Positions 1 through 7,131 of a stretch of 13,626 nucleotides of DNA are shown here, piece by piece. The stretch's first letter is position 1; every line of letters starts with the position of its first letter. Source of the stretch: an uncultured Desulfohalobiaceae bacterium (lineage in GTDB: Bacteria > Desulfobacterota > Desulfovibrionia > Desulfovibrionales > Desulfonatronovibrionaceae); contig CAJXJU010000003.1 in NCBI GenBank assembly GCA_913055195.1, positions 1 to 13,626 on the forward strand, read 5' to 3'. The notes under the pieces are model-generated. The model was not told the origin of the DNA, made no database searches, and worked only from the letters and a program-made list of their open reading frames with translations. Position numbers and translations under genes: made by a program.

Positions 1-2
1 CG

Positions 3-344
3 CTCGTTCGCCTGTCCCCGCACGGAAAAATTTACTTTTTGCAGGCGACTCTTTACTCCTGTGGAAGAAAGTTTAAGGATGATCAATGCGGTTTTGCGAC
101 AGATGTATGTAATGTGGAGTTGGAAGATAAGAAGATTATTTTTTTTATTGAATATCCTGGTAGTGGTTTTGATTGGAATAAGTTGTTAGAACAAACTGAT
201 ATTGATAAGAATAAGGAAACGACATCCCATGCCCCTACTCATGGATGGGGTCTTTTTCTTTTGAAAAAATGTTGTAGCGCTATAAAATATTATGGTATAG
301 GAAATAAACTATCGTTTTGGTTTAATTTTGATAATAAAATATAG
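3..344 (+). CDS. RsbW-like GHKL ATPase domain protein, C-terminal part (5' end outside the window or truncated)
   Basis: The reading frame is open to the window edge, so the start shown is only the first complete codon; the first internal start is a TTG at 39. The visible protein matches the second half of an anti-sigma-factor/serine-kinase type GHKL ATPase domain: a G1-like stretch IEYPGSGFDW, then a G2-like stretch HGWGLFLLKKC and a closing GNKLSFWF strand. In the family the G1 box is DxGxG; here the Asp position is Tyr (YPGSG). The N-box Asn cannot be recognised with confidence either, so ATP binding may be weakened or lost. It ends 15 bases before cheB, which has its own GGAG site, so the two are probably co-transcribed. 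Bases 32-51 belong to a repeat also found after dxs, so the first codons may not be native coding sequence and the gene could be a 5'-truncated remnant. The gene is more AT-rich than cheB. The family assignment rests on motif spacing only. Confidence 0.55.
   Translation, partial: LVRLSPHGKIYFLQATLYSCGRKFKDDQCGFATDVCNVELEDKKIIFFIEYPGSGFDWNKLLEQTDIDKNKETTSHAPTHGWGLFLLKKCCSAIKYYGIGNKLSFWFNFDNKI
32..51 (-). repeat. Copy 1 of a 20-base inverted repeat pair
   Basis: This stretch is the reverse complement of bases 13033-13052 with one mismatch in 20; the shared core is GAGTCGCCTGC. Similarity stops on both sides. This copy also sits in a local inverted repeat, with arms TCGCCTG at 8-14 and CAGGCGA at 42-48. 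A dispersed short palindromic repeat is the simplest reading. Confidence 0.5.
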
Positions 345-359
345 CAGAATGGAGTTGAT

Positions 360-1451
360 ATGAAATTAAAAGTATTAGTTGTTGATGATACTATATTTTA
401 TCGCAAGATTGTCAGTGATGTTTTGTCTAAGATTCCTGATGTTGAAGTGGTTGGAACAGCCAGTAATGGTCAAATTGCCCTGTCTAGAATTAAGTCCTTG
501 AAGCCGGATTTAATTACTCTGGATGTTGAGATGCCAGTGCTGGATGGTCTGGGTGTGCTGGAAGTAATTAAAAAAGAATGCCTGGATGTTGGCGTGATCA
601 TGGTCAGTACGTTGACCACCAGGGGTAGCAAAATCACCATGAAGGCCCTGGAACTGGGAGCTTTTGATTTTGTTACCAAGACTGACAGGGATGATCCAGA
701 AGAAAATTTTAAAGCTTTACATCTGGCTTTGTTGCCGCGTGTCCGGGCTTATGCCAGAAGATTGGAATTTCGTAAAAGTTTAAGAGAGGGAAAGTTGCCC
801 TCAAAGTTAAAAAGCAGGCTTGCTGCAATTTCAGATGATGCGACCAGAAAATCCTTTCTGGCAAAACGGAGAGCAAAATCTGATATTGTGGCAGTTGGCA
901 TCTCTACAGGTGGACCCAATGCCCTTATAAAAGTGTTGCCGGCTCTTCCTGATAATCTGGGAGTTCCAATTGTTCTGGTCCAGCATATGCCGCCTACATT
1001 TACTAAATCTCTGGCAGAGAGTTTGAACCAGAAGTGCAGTCTAAGGGTCAAGGAAGGTGAAGATGGAGAAGTGCTTGAGCCGAATACAGTATATATTGCG
1101 CCAGGTGGAAAGCAGATGAAAGTAGCTACAGGAGTGGGTGGAAAGAAGGTTGTTTGTATCACAAATGATCCGCCTGAAAATAATTGCAAACCAGCAGCGG
1201 ATTATCTTTTTCGATCAGTGGCCAAGGAATATAGAAACAGGGCTACAGGAGTAATTATGACTGGTATGGGACAGGATGGAACTTTAGGCTTAAAGGTGAT
1301 GAAGTCATTTGGTGCGGTAGTAATCGCTCAGGATGCGGAGAGTTGTGTTGTTTATGGAATGCCAAAGGCGGCTGTTGAAGCAGGCGTGGTGGATATTGTT
1401 GCGCCGCTGGATAAAATTGCCCAGGAAATAGTTAATACTGTACGCAGATGA
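360..1451 (+). CDS. cheB: CheB: chemotaxis response regulator, protein-glutamate methylesterase/glutamine deamidase
   Basis: CheB removes methyl groups from glutamates of methyl-accepting chemotaxis receptors, and can deamidate glutamines, in the cytoplasm when phosphorylated by CheA. The protein has 363 residues, the usual length. The N-terminal receiver domain (about 1-120) shows the acidic pair D9-D10, phospho-acceptor D55 in LDVEMPVLDG, S83 in MVSTLTTRG and K107 in FVTK. A linker follows, then the methylesterase domain (about 175-360) with the catalytic triad S182 (GISTGGP), H209 (VQHMPP) and D306 (TGMGQDGTLG). All key residues are present, so it should be active. The ATG has a GGAG site five bases upstream. 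It lies between the RsbW-like fragment and cheR, an arrangement that puts both adaptation enzymes in one transcript. No cheA, cheW, cheY or receptor gene is in the window. Confidence 0.97.
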   Translation: MKLKVLVVDDTIFYRKIVSDVLSKIPDVEVVGTASNGQIALSRIKSLKPDLITLDVEMPVLDGLGVLEVIKKECLDVGVIMVSTLTTRGSKITMKALELGAFDFVTKTDRDDPEENFKALHLALLPRVRAYARRLEFRKSLREGKLPSKLKSRLAAISDDATRKSFLAKRRAKSDIVAVGISTGGPNALIKVLPALPDNLGVPIVLVQHMPPTFTKSLAESLNQKCSLRVKEGEDGEVLEPNTVYIAPGGKQMKVATGVGGKKVVCITNDPPENNCKPAADYLFRSVAKEYRNRATGVIMTGMGQDGTLGLKVMKSFGAVVIAQDAESCVVYGMPKAAVEAGVVDIVAPLDKIAQEIVNTVRR

Positions 1452-1468
1452 TTGAAGGTTAAGAACAG

Positions 1469-2317
1469 ATGAAGATTACTCCTGAAGAGGTCAAGTTACT
1501 GGCTCAGTATATTTACAACATTTCTGGAATTTATCTGCATCAAAGCAAAGCCTATCTGCTCGAAACAAGATTAAAAGGGCTCCTGGAACAGTATGGGTTA
1601 AATAGTTATAAAGAGCTTTATAATAAGGCCAGGTCAGATTCAACCAGGAAACTAGAAAAGGCAATTGTTGATGCAGTTACAACCAAGGAGACTTTATTTT
1701 TCCGCGACAACGCTCCTTTTGAGCTTCTTAAACATAAAATTTTGCCGGATTTGATTGATCGTCGTGCAAAGGGAAAATCCAGATTCATGCCAGTTAAGAT
1801 TCGTATCTGGAGTGCAGCGTGTTCAACAGGGCAGGAAGTATATAGTATTGCCATTGCAGTAAAAGAAGTAATCCCGGATTTAAGCAAATATCAAATTTAT
1901 ATTCTTGGTTCAGATATATCTGATGAAGCAATTGCCCGTGCAAGTTATGGAAAATACAATAAATTTGAAATTGATCGGGGCCTGTCCAATGACAAGTTGA
2001 CCAGATATTTTACGCCTACACCGGATGGTAACTGGCGCGTTAAAGATGAAATCAGGTCAATGGTTACTTTTAAAAAGATTAATTTGATGCGCCCGTTTTC
2101 CCTTCTGGGTAAATTTGACATCATCTTTTGTCGAAATGTGCTTATCTATTTTACGCCTGAGGACAAAAAAAAGATATTGGACCGGCTGGCAGAAGTCATG
2201 CAGCCAGACGGTTATCTGATAATCGGGGCCACAGAATCTCTGGCCGGAATAACAGATAAATTTGTACCCAGGAGATATCTGCGGGCCATTTTTTATCAAT
2301 TGCGTGACCACCAGTAA
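1469..2317 (+). CDS. cheR: CheR: chemotaxis protein-glutamate O-methyltransferase
   Basis: CheR methylates receptor glutamates with S-adenosylmethionine, opposing CheB to give sensory adaptation. The 282 residues match the family length. The helical N-terminal domain (about 1-75) ends in TKETLFFRD (72-80), a conserved CheR segment. The Rossmann-like catalytic domain shows the SAM-binding SAACSTGQE (115-123), the acidic residue D149 in LGSDIS, and FCRNVLIYF (220-228), the CheR signature late in the fold, followed by GATES (253-257). It starts 17 bases after cheB with an AAGG about ten bases upstream of the ATG. No C-terminal receptor-tethering pentapeptide motif or TPR extension is present. 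The stop codon abuts the ATG of birA. Confidence 0.97.
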   Translation: MKITPEEVKLLAQYIYNISGIYLHQSKAYLLETRLKGLLEQYGLNSYKELYNKARSDSTRKLEKAIVDAVTTKETLFFRDNAPFELLKHKILPDLIDRRAKGKSRFMPVKIRIWSAACSTGQEVYSIAIAVKEVIPDLSKYQIYILGSDISDEAIARASYGKYNKFEIDRGLSNDKLTRYFTPTPDGNWRVKDEIRSMVTFKKINLMRPFSLLGKFDIIFCRNVLIYFTPEDKKKILDRLAEVMQPDGYLIIGATESLAGITDKFVPRRYLRAIFYQLRDHQ

Positions 2318-3184
2318 ATGAAAGCCATTTATCTAAAAAAAATTTACTCTGACCTGGCTTATCCATTAGATAGAAGTGCGAGGGGAGATTGTCAGGTTCT
2401 TTCTGGTCAAGCTGAAAATACGGATATGACTTTTTCTGCTCGCGTGTATATCGCGGGCAGGTGTTCATCCAGTCTTGATCTGGCCTGGGCTTTAATGGAT
2501 GAAGGAAATATTCATATATGGGACTCTGTTTTGTGTCTTGAGCAATGGGCGGGCAGGGGACAGTTGCGAAGAAACTGGATTTCACCTGCTGGCAATATTT
2601 ATGCAGCCTGGCATTGGCCAGAGCTTCCTGCGAAGTGGAACCGTTTGACCTCAATTCTGGCCGGATACATTCTGGCCTTAAGTTTCAGGGAACTTGGAAT
2701 AGAGATAAAGATTAAATGGCCTAATGATCTGCTTTTTAAGGGGAAAAAGTTGGGTGGTGTTTTAGTAGAAGAGAAAAAGGATAAAGTGCTTGTGGGTGTG
2801 GGCATTAATGTGATTTCAAGTCCGGGTAAAAAGTGTTTACGCGATGATAGTGCTGTGGAGGCATGTTGTCTCCTGGAAGAGGCTGGAAAATTGGGACTGT
2901 TGAGAGATCTGGAACCAGTATTACTCTGGTGTGAGCTTGTGTCCAGGAGTTATAGATGGTATGAACATATTGTGCGTGACCATAGCCAGGAACAGTTTAC
3001 TGCTGCTGTTACTAACCTGCTAGCCTATCTGGAGCAGAAGGTGACTGTTCGTCAGGGTGAGAACATAATATATGGTCAGCTAATGGGAATAGATGTGGAT
3101 GGAAGTCTTCTTTTAAAGGACAACCATGAATTGATTCGGATAAGTTCAGGGAGCCTGATTGGAAGGATGAAGGATGAGGGATGA
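2318..3184 (+). CDS. birA: Biotin-[carboxylase] protein ligase (BirA family, without repressor domain)
   Basis: This enzyme activates biotin with ATP to biotinyl-AMP and transfers it to the acceptor lysine of biotin carrier domains; its obvious client is the pyruvate carboxylase encoded next. The 288 residues show SSLDLAWAL (51-59), the biotinyl-AMP loop WAGRGQLRRNW (77-87), KWPND (133-137) with the expected Lys, KLGGVLVE (144-151) and VGVGINV (159-165). A small C-terminal SH3-like domain follows (about 235-280, ending IRISSGSL). The N-terminal 45 residues are not a winged-helix domain, so no biotin-operon repressor role is expected; I do not recognise them. The ATG directly follows the cheR stop, with no clear Shine-Dalgarno sequence, which suggests translational coupling to cheR. 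The last codons (RMKDEG) are encoded by a heptanucleotide repeat that also contains the stop codon, so the C-terminus may vary between strains. Confidence 0.94.
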   Translation: MKAIYLKKIYSDLAYPLDRSARGDCQVLSGQAENTDMTFSARVYIAGRCSSSLDLAWALMDEGNIHIWDSVLCLEQWAGRGQLRRNWISPAGNIYAAWHWPELPAKWNRLTSILAGYILALSFRELGIEIKIKWPNDLLFKGKKLGGVLVEEKKDKVLVGVGINVISSPGKKCLRDDSAVEACCLLEEAGKLGLLRDLEPVLLWCELVSRSYRWYEHIVRDHSQEQFTAAVTNLLAYLEQKVTVRQGENIIYGQLMGIDVDGSLLLKDNHELIRISSGSLIGRMKDEG

Positions 3185-3206
3185 AGGATGAAGGATGAAG
3201 GATGAA
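3165..3206 (+). repeat. Heptanucleotide tandem repeat (GGATGAA)x6 across the birA stop codon
   Basis: Six consecutive 7-base units GGATGAA occupy 3165-3206; only the second unit differs (last base G). The birA stop TGA (3182-3184) lies inside the third unit. Because 7 is not a multiple of 3, gain or loss of a unit changes the frame, but every three units contain a TGA in each frame, so only the last few residues would change. Each unit also carries ATG close to a GGA. Heptameric short tandem repeats of this type are known as dispersed elements in several bacteria, such as the STRR sequences of cyanobacteria. Confidence 0.95.
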
Positions 3207-3270
3207 AGGGAAAGACATGGAAGGGCATTGTCAGATGATAAGAAAGGCAAAACCTTAACTGGCAGGAAGA

Positions 3271-3276
3271 AGGAGG
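3271..3276 (+). promoter_or_regulatory. Strong ribosome binding site of the pyruvate carboxylase gene
   Basis: AGGAGG lies six bases before the ATG at 3283. This is the best Shine-Dalgarno match in the window and fixes the carboxylase start. It contrasts with the absence of a clear site before birA and dxs, as expected for a large, abundant metabolic enzyme. Confidence 0.75.
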
Positions 3277-3282
3277 AAAGCT

Positions 3283-6200
3283 ATGGCCAGGACATTTGAA
3301 CAGGTAGCAGAAGAGCTTAAAGGCAAGAAAATACTGGTGGCCAATCGGGGTATACCAGCCAGGCGGATAATGAGGTCTATTCATGAGAGGTTTGAAGCTG
3401 AAGCAGTGCTGACTGTAACTGATGTTGATAAAACCGCGCCATATACGGCAAGCGCTGCGGAGCTTCTTGTTCTGGGCAAGGACACACGGGCCTATCTTGA
3501 TATTGACCGGATTATCAGAAAGGCTAAATCATTGGGAGTAGTTGCTATTCATCCAGGATGGGGATTTGCCTCAGAAGACTTTTCTTTTGCTGATAAATGC
3601 AAAAAAGCCGGGATTGTTTTTATAGGCCCTGATTCCAGGGCCATGAATCTTCTGGGTAATAAAGTTGCTCTGCGTAAATTGGCCAGGGAAGTTGGCGTGC
3701 CTATTGTGCCGGGTTCAGAGGGTGCTGTAAGCATTGAAGAAGCAAGACAGGTTATTAAAGAGATTGGAATGCCAGTAATGCTCAAGGCTGAAGGAGGTGG
3801 TGGAGGACGTGGAATTTATGAAGTTTTTGATGAGGATCAGCTAGAAGATGCCTTTATCAAGGCTTCCACACTGGCACAGGCATCTTTTGGTAATCCCCGT
3901 CTTTTTATTGAAAAATTACTCACCCCTGTACGGCACATTGAGATTCAGGTTGTAGCTGATAAATATGGTAATGTGTTTGCCTTTGATGAACGTGACTGCA
4001 CCATCCAGCGCAACCATCAAAAACTCATTGAGATTACCCCTTCACCCTGGTCCAGGATGACACCTGAGCTCAGGGAAAAATTAAAAGAGTATGCTGTTCG
4101 TTTAATTGAGGCCGTGAACTATCACTCCCTGGCTACGGTAGAATTTCTTGTTGATCAGGAAGGAAATCCCTATCTTATCGAGGTAAATACCAGGCTCCAG
4201 GTTGAGCACGGCATAACTGAATGCCGTTATGGCATTGATCTGGTAGAAGAGCAAATTGCCATTGCCTTTGGTTCTACCTTGCGTTTTAATAAAGAGACTA
4301 CCATACCACTTCACCATGCCTTTCAAGTGCGCATCAATTGTGAAGATCCTCAGGATAATTTTTCCCCCAATGCCGGGCTTATTACCAGGTACCAGTCCCC
4401 TGGAGGACAGGGAATTCGTGTAGATTCCTGTATTAGCGTAGGATATAATTTTCCATCTCAATATGACTCAGCAGCATCTCTGCTCATTGCTTACGGCAAG
4501 AGTTGGCCCAAGGTTCTGGGAATTATGAACCGTGCTCTGCGCGAGTACATTATCGGTGGGGTCAAGACAACCATTCCTTTTCATCGCAACGTAATCAATC
4601 ATCCGGATTTCAGAAAGGGCGAATTTGATACTTCATTTGTTCAAAAAAATCCTGATTTAATGGTTTACAGGGACAGAGAGCCTGAGGCGTTGCGCCTGTC
4701 CAGATTGATTGCTGAGATTTCTGCCAAGGGATACAATCCTTACGTACAGTTGGGAGAATATAGATCAATCCATGACAAACGGCTGGGCCGTTTTACCCCT
4801 GTTTTGCCGGAGATTGAGGAAAATCAATATGACTATCCTTATCCGCGCGGTGATAGGGACGCTGTTTTAGATTATATTCGTGATTCAGGTTATGTTCATT
4901 TCACTGACACAACCCCACGAGATATCACCCAGTCCAATAGTGGTAATAGATTTCGTCTGGCTGAGGACAGGCTTATAGGGCCTTATCTGGACAATTGCGG
5001 ATTTTTTTCCATTGAAAATGGCGGTGGTGCTCATTTTCATGTGGCCATGCTGGCCAATATGACTTATCCTTTTACTGAAGCTGAGGAATGGAATCAATTT
5101 GCGCCCAGGACTTTGAAACAGATTTTGATTCGTTCGACTAATGTCCTGGGGTACAAACCTCAGCCCAGGAATTTGATGCGCCTTACTGGCGAGATGATTT
5201 GCGAGCACTATGATGTAATTCGTTGTTTTGATTTTTTGAATCATATTGAAAATATGCGTCCTTTTGCCGAGGTGGCTCTAAGTTCTAAAAAGAATATCTT
5301 TGAGCCGGCCATTTCACTGTCCTATGCGGAAGGGTTTGACGTGCCTCATTATATGGGCGTGGTGCAAGAGATTCTGGATATGGTAAAAGATGTAGCCGGT
5401 GTATCAAGCAGTAAAGCGCAGAAAATGATAATCCTGGGTCTGAAAGACATGGCCGGGGTCTGTCCTCCCGGGTTTATGCGTGAACTGGTTACGGCTCTTC
5501 GCAAGGAGTATCCAGAACTGGTTCTTCATTATCATCGTCACTATACAGATGGTCTTTTTGTGCCAGCAGTAGTAGAAGCAGCCAGGGCCGGAGCGCATAT
5601 TGTAGATGTGGCTATTGGTCCTGCTGTGCGGTGGTATGGTCAGGGCGATGTCCTGGCTACAGCAGCTTATATGGAGGAACTGGGGCTGAAGGTTAATTTG
5701 AATAAGGAAATGATCAGAAAGGCCGCTTTTGTGCTTAAACAGATCATGCCTTATTATGACCGTTATACGGCTCCATATTTTCAGGGCATTGATTATGATG
5801 TGGTTGAACATGGTATGCCTGGCGGCGCTACATCTTCTTCCCAGGAAGGCGCGATGAAGCAGGGTTATATCCACCTTCTGCCCTATATGTTACGTTTTCT
5901 GGCTGGAACCAGAAAAATCGTCCGTTACCACGACGTAACGCCTGGTTCTCAAATCACCTGGAACACAGCGTTTCTGGCAGTTACAGGAGCGTATAAACGT
6001 GGAGGAGAAAAGGGCGTTCGTAAACTGTTGCGCGTTCTTGATAAAGTGATTTCGACTCCTGAAAACAAACTGGATGAAGAGACAAAACAGGCCAGGCTGG
6101 AGCTTTACCGGGAAAGTAACGATGCTTTTCGTGATCTTTTACTGGGTAAATTTGGGCGTTTGCCACTGGGTTTTCCACCTGATTGGGTTTATGAAAGCGC

Positions 6201-6966
6201 GTTTGGGGAGCATTGGGAGCAGGCTCTTCTGGAGAGAACAGAAAATTCACCTTTAGCCACTCTGGAGAATATTGATCTGGAGGCCGAGCGTAAGTCTCTG
6301 GCTGAACGTCTGGGTCGGGAACCAACTGCTGAAGAATTTGTCATGTATTTAAACCATCCAGGAGATGCTTTAAAGACAATAGAGTTTAAACGCCAGTTTG
6401 GCGATCCCAACCGTGTGCCTCTGGACGTGTGGTTTGAAGGTTTAAAGCCAGGCGATTCCCTTGATTTTGATGATTCCAATGGTAAGCCTCATCACATGGT
6501 GATTCTGGATATATCCAACATGGATGTCAATGGAATGAGTGTGGTCAGGTATAGTCTGGACTCTGAGTTTTTTACCTATCAGGTCAAGGTTGGCGAAGCT
6601 ACAGGTGGTGAACAGGCAGGTATTGAGATGGCTGATCCTGATAATCCATATCATGTAGGCAGCCCCAGCACAGGTGATTTGTGGGTCATGCATGTCAAGC
6701 CGGGAGACAGGGTAAAGAAAGGCGAGGAGCTGTTTAACATTTCTATTATGAAACAGGAAAAGGCTGTTCTTTCTCCTGTTGATGGCATAGTTAAGAGAGT
6801 GCTCAAGTTTGCTGACTATCAAGAGGATAAGAAAATGGTCCCGGTTAAAGAAGGGGAGCTTCTGGTTGAGCTTATGCCGATTCCTAATTTGTGTCCAACC
6901 TGTAAAGAACCGGTTGTGTTTGAGGAAGCCAGATATTGCCATCATTGTGGACAGAAAATTGCCTAA
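3283..6966 (+). CDS. pyc: Pyruvate carboxylase, divergent form with C-terminal zinc ribbon
   Basis: This cytoplasmic biotin enzyme carboxylates pyruvate to oxaloacetate using ATP and bicarbonate. Domains in order: biotin carboxylase (about 12-460) with ATP-grasp loop GGGGGRG (171-177) and RLQVEHGITE (304-313); carboxyltransferase (about 535-830) with TTPRDITQ (543-550), likely carbamylated K721 in LKDMAG and metal ligands H751 and H753; a helical region; and a biotin carrier domain (about 1125-1198). All four metal-ligand positions (D547, K721, H751, H753) are kept. Differences from textbook enzymes: RDAHQ is RDITQ, the EMWGGATFDVAM stretch reads ENGGGAHFHVAM, MPGGQYTNL becomes MPGGATSSS, and the biotin site around K1157 is IMKQE instead of AMKME. 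After the carrier domain comes a short CPTC...CHHC zinc ribbon (1204-1222), unusual for this enzyme. At 1227 residues it is longer than typical forms (about 1150). Birth of the biotin ligase next door supports biotinylation. Substrate is inferred; another 2-oxoacid is less likely. Confidence 0.92.
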   Translation: MARTFEQVAEELKGKKILVANRGIPARRIMRSIHERFEAEAVLTVTDVDKTAPYTASAAELLVLGKDTRAYLDIDRIIRKAKSLGVVAIHPGWGFASEDFSFADKCKKAGIVFIGPDSRAMNLLGNKVALRKLAREVGVPIVPGSEGAVSIEEARQVIKEIGMPVMLKAEGGGGGRGIYEVFDEDQLEDAFIKASTLAQASFGNPRLFIEKLLTPVRHIEIQVVADKYGNVFAFDERDCTIQRNHQKLIEITPSPWSRMTPELREKLKEYAVRLIEAVNYHSLATVEFLVDQEGNPYLIEVNTRLQVEHGITECRYGIDLVEEQIAIAFGSTLRFNKETTIPLHHAFQVRINCEDPQDNFSPNAGLITRYQSPGGQGIRVDSCISVGYNFPSQYDSAASLLIAYGKSWPKVLGIMNRALREYIIGGVKTTIPFHRNVINHPDFRKGEFDTSFVQKNPDLMVYRDREPEALRLSRLIAEISAKGYNPYVQLGEYRSIHDKRLGRFTPVLPEIEENQYDYPYPRGDRDAVLDYIRDSGYVHFTDTTPRDITQSNSGNRFRLAEDRLIGPYLDNCGFFSIENGGGAHFHVAMLANMTYPFTEAEEWNQFAPRTLKQILIRSTNVLGYKPQPRNLMRLTGEMICEHYDVIRCFDFLNHIENMRPFAEVALSSKKNIFEPAISLSYAEGFDVPHYMGVVQEILDMVKDVAGVSSSKAQKMIILGLKDMAGVCPPGFMRELVTALRKEYPELVLHYHRHYTDGLFVPAVVEAARAGAHIVDVAIGPAVRWYGQGDVLATAAYMEELGLKVNLNKEMIRKAAFVLKQIMPYYDRYTAPYFQGIDYDVVEHGMPGGATSSSQEGAMKQGYIHLLPYMLRFLAGTRKIVRYHDVTPGSQITWNTAFLAVTGAYKRGGEKGVRKLLRVLDKVISTPENKLDEETKQARLELYRESNDAFRDLLLGKFGRLPLGFPPDWVYESAFGEHWEQALLERTENSPLATLENIDLEAERKSLAERLGREPTAEEFVMYLNHPGDALKTIEFKRQFGDPNRVPLDVWFEGLKPGDSLDFDDSNGKPHHMVILDISNMDVNGMSVVRYSLDSEFFTYQVKVGEATGGEQAGIEMADPDNPYHVGSPSTGDLWVMHVKPGDRVKKGEELFNISIMKQEKAVLSPVDGIVKRVLKFADYQEDKKMVPVKEGELLVELMPIPNLCPTCKEPVVFEEARYCHHCGQKIA

Positions 6967-6972
6967 ATGCTA

Positions 6973-7000
6973 TTGACTAGTTAAAGCACTACGGGATAAT
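6973..7000 (+). promoter_or_regulatory. Candidate sigma-70 type promoter before the PEP synthase-like gene
   Basis: TTGACT (6973-6978) and GATAAT (6995-7000) are separated by 16 bases; each box matches the consensus in five of six positions. Transcription would start near 7007. The start codon of the PEP synthase-like gene is about 125 bases downstream, and a strong hairpin lies between them, so the promoter may feed a leader that can be terminated. Without it, the next gene would depend on read-through from the carboxylase. Confidence 0.45.
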
Positions 7001-7035
7001 AAAGCGACAATTTTGTAACAGTTAATCAGGTAGAG

Positions 7036-7077
7036 CCTTAGACGTGGAGGTTTGTCTCCCCACGTCTAAGGTCTTTT
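7036..7077 (+). terminator. Intrinsic terminator or leader attenuator between the carboxylase and PEP synthase-like genes
   Basis: A perfect 12-bp stem, CCTTAGACGTGG (7036-7047) with CCACGTCTAAGG (7060-7071), encloses a 12-base loop and is followed by TCTTTT. It can end transcription of the carboxylase operon. Because a candidate promoter lies just upstream, it could also end a roughly 70-base leader RNA ahead of the PEP synthase-like gene. The stem is nearly symmetric, but the opposite strand has a weaker T-tract arrangement. Confidence 0.82.
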
Positions 7078-7119
7078 CTAATTTTTAATATTAAACCTAA
7101 AAATAATTAATTTTTGAAA

Positions 7120-7125
7120 AAGGAG
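7120..7125 (+). promoter_or_regulatory. Ribosome binding site that decides the start of the PEP synthase-like gene
   Basis: AAGGAG lies six bases before the ATG at 7132. An in-frame TTG at 7114 lies upstream of this site and an in-frame ATG at 7126 touches it, so neither is well placed. The ATG at 7132 is the best start. Confidence 0.75.
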
Positions 7126-7131
7126 ATGGTA

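Noticed and set aside
1..189. A second plus-strand open frame in frame 1 with a hydrophobic end (FFLLNILVVVLIGIS)
   Set aside because: It overlaps the frame with GHKL motifs, and its hydrophobicity follows from T-rich codons; the ATPase frame explains the region better.
749..1189. Long minus-strand frames opposite cheB, and similar ones opposite the carboxylase, PEP synthase-like gene and dxs
   Set aside because: All lie opposite strongly recognised genes, lack ribosome binding sites, and their translations show no family features.
3195..3299. A 34-codon plus-strand frame starting in the heptamer repeat and overlapping the carboxylase start
   Set aside because: The sequence is low-complexity and charged, it reads through the carboxylase Shine-Dalgarno site, and nothing suggests it is a protein.
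3012..3384. Minus-strand open frames rich in HPSSFILHPSSF-type repeats
   Set aside because: They are the antisense reading of the GGATGAA repeat and of the flanking birA and carboxylase genes; no ribosome binding site or family similarity.
7114..7131. TTG at 7114 or ATG at 7126 as the start of the PEP synthase-like gene
   Set aside because: The AAGGAG site at 7120-7125 lies inside or right next to these starts; the ATG at 7132 has normal spacing.
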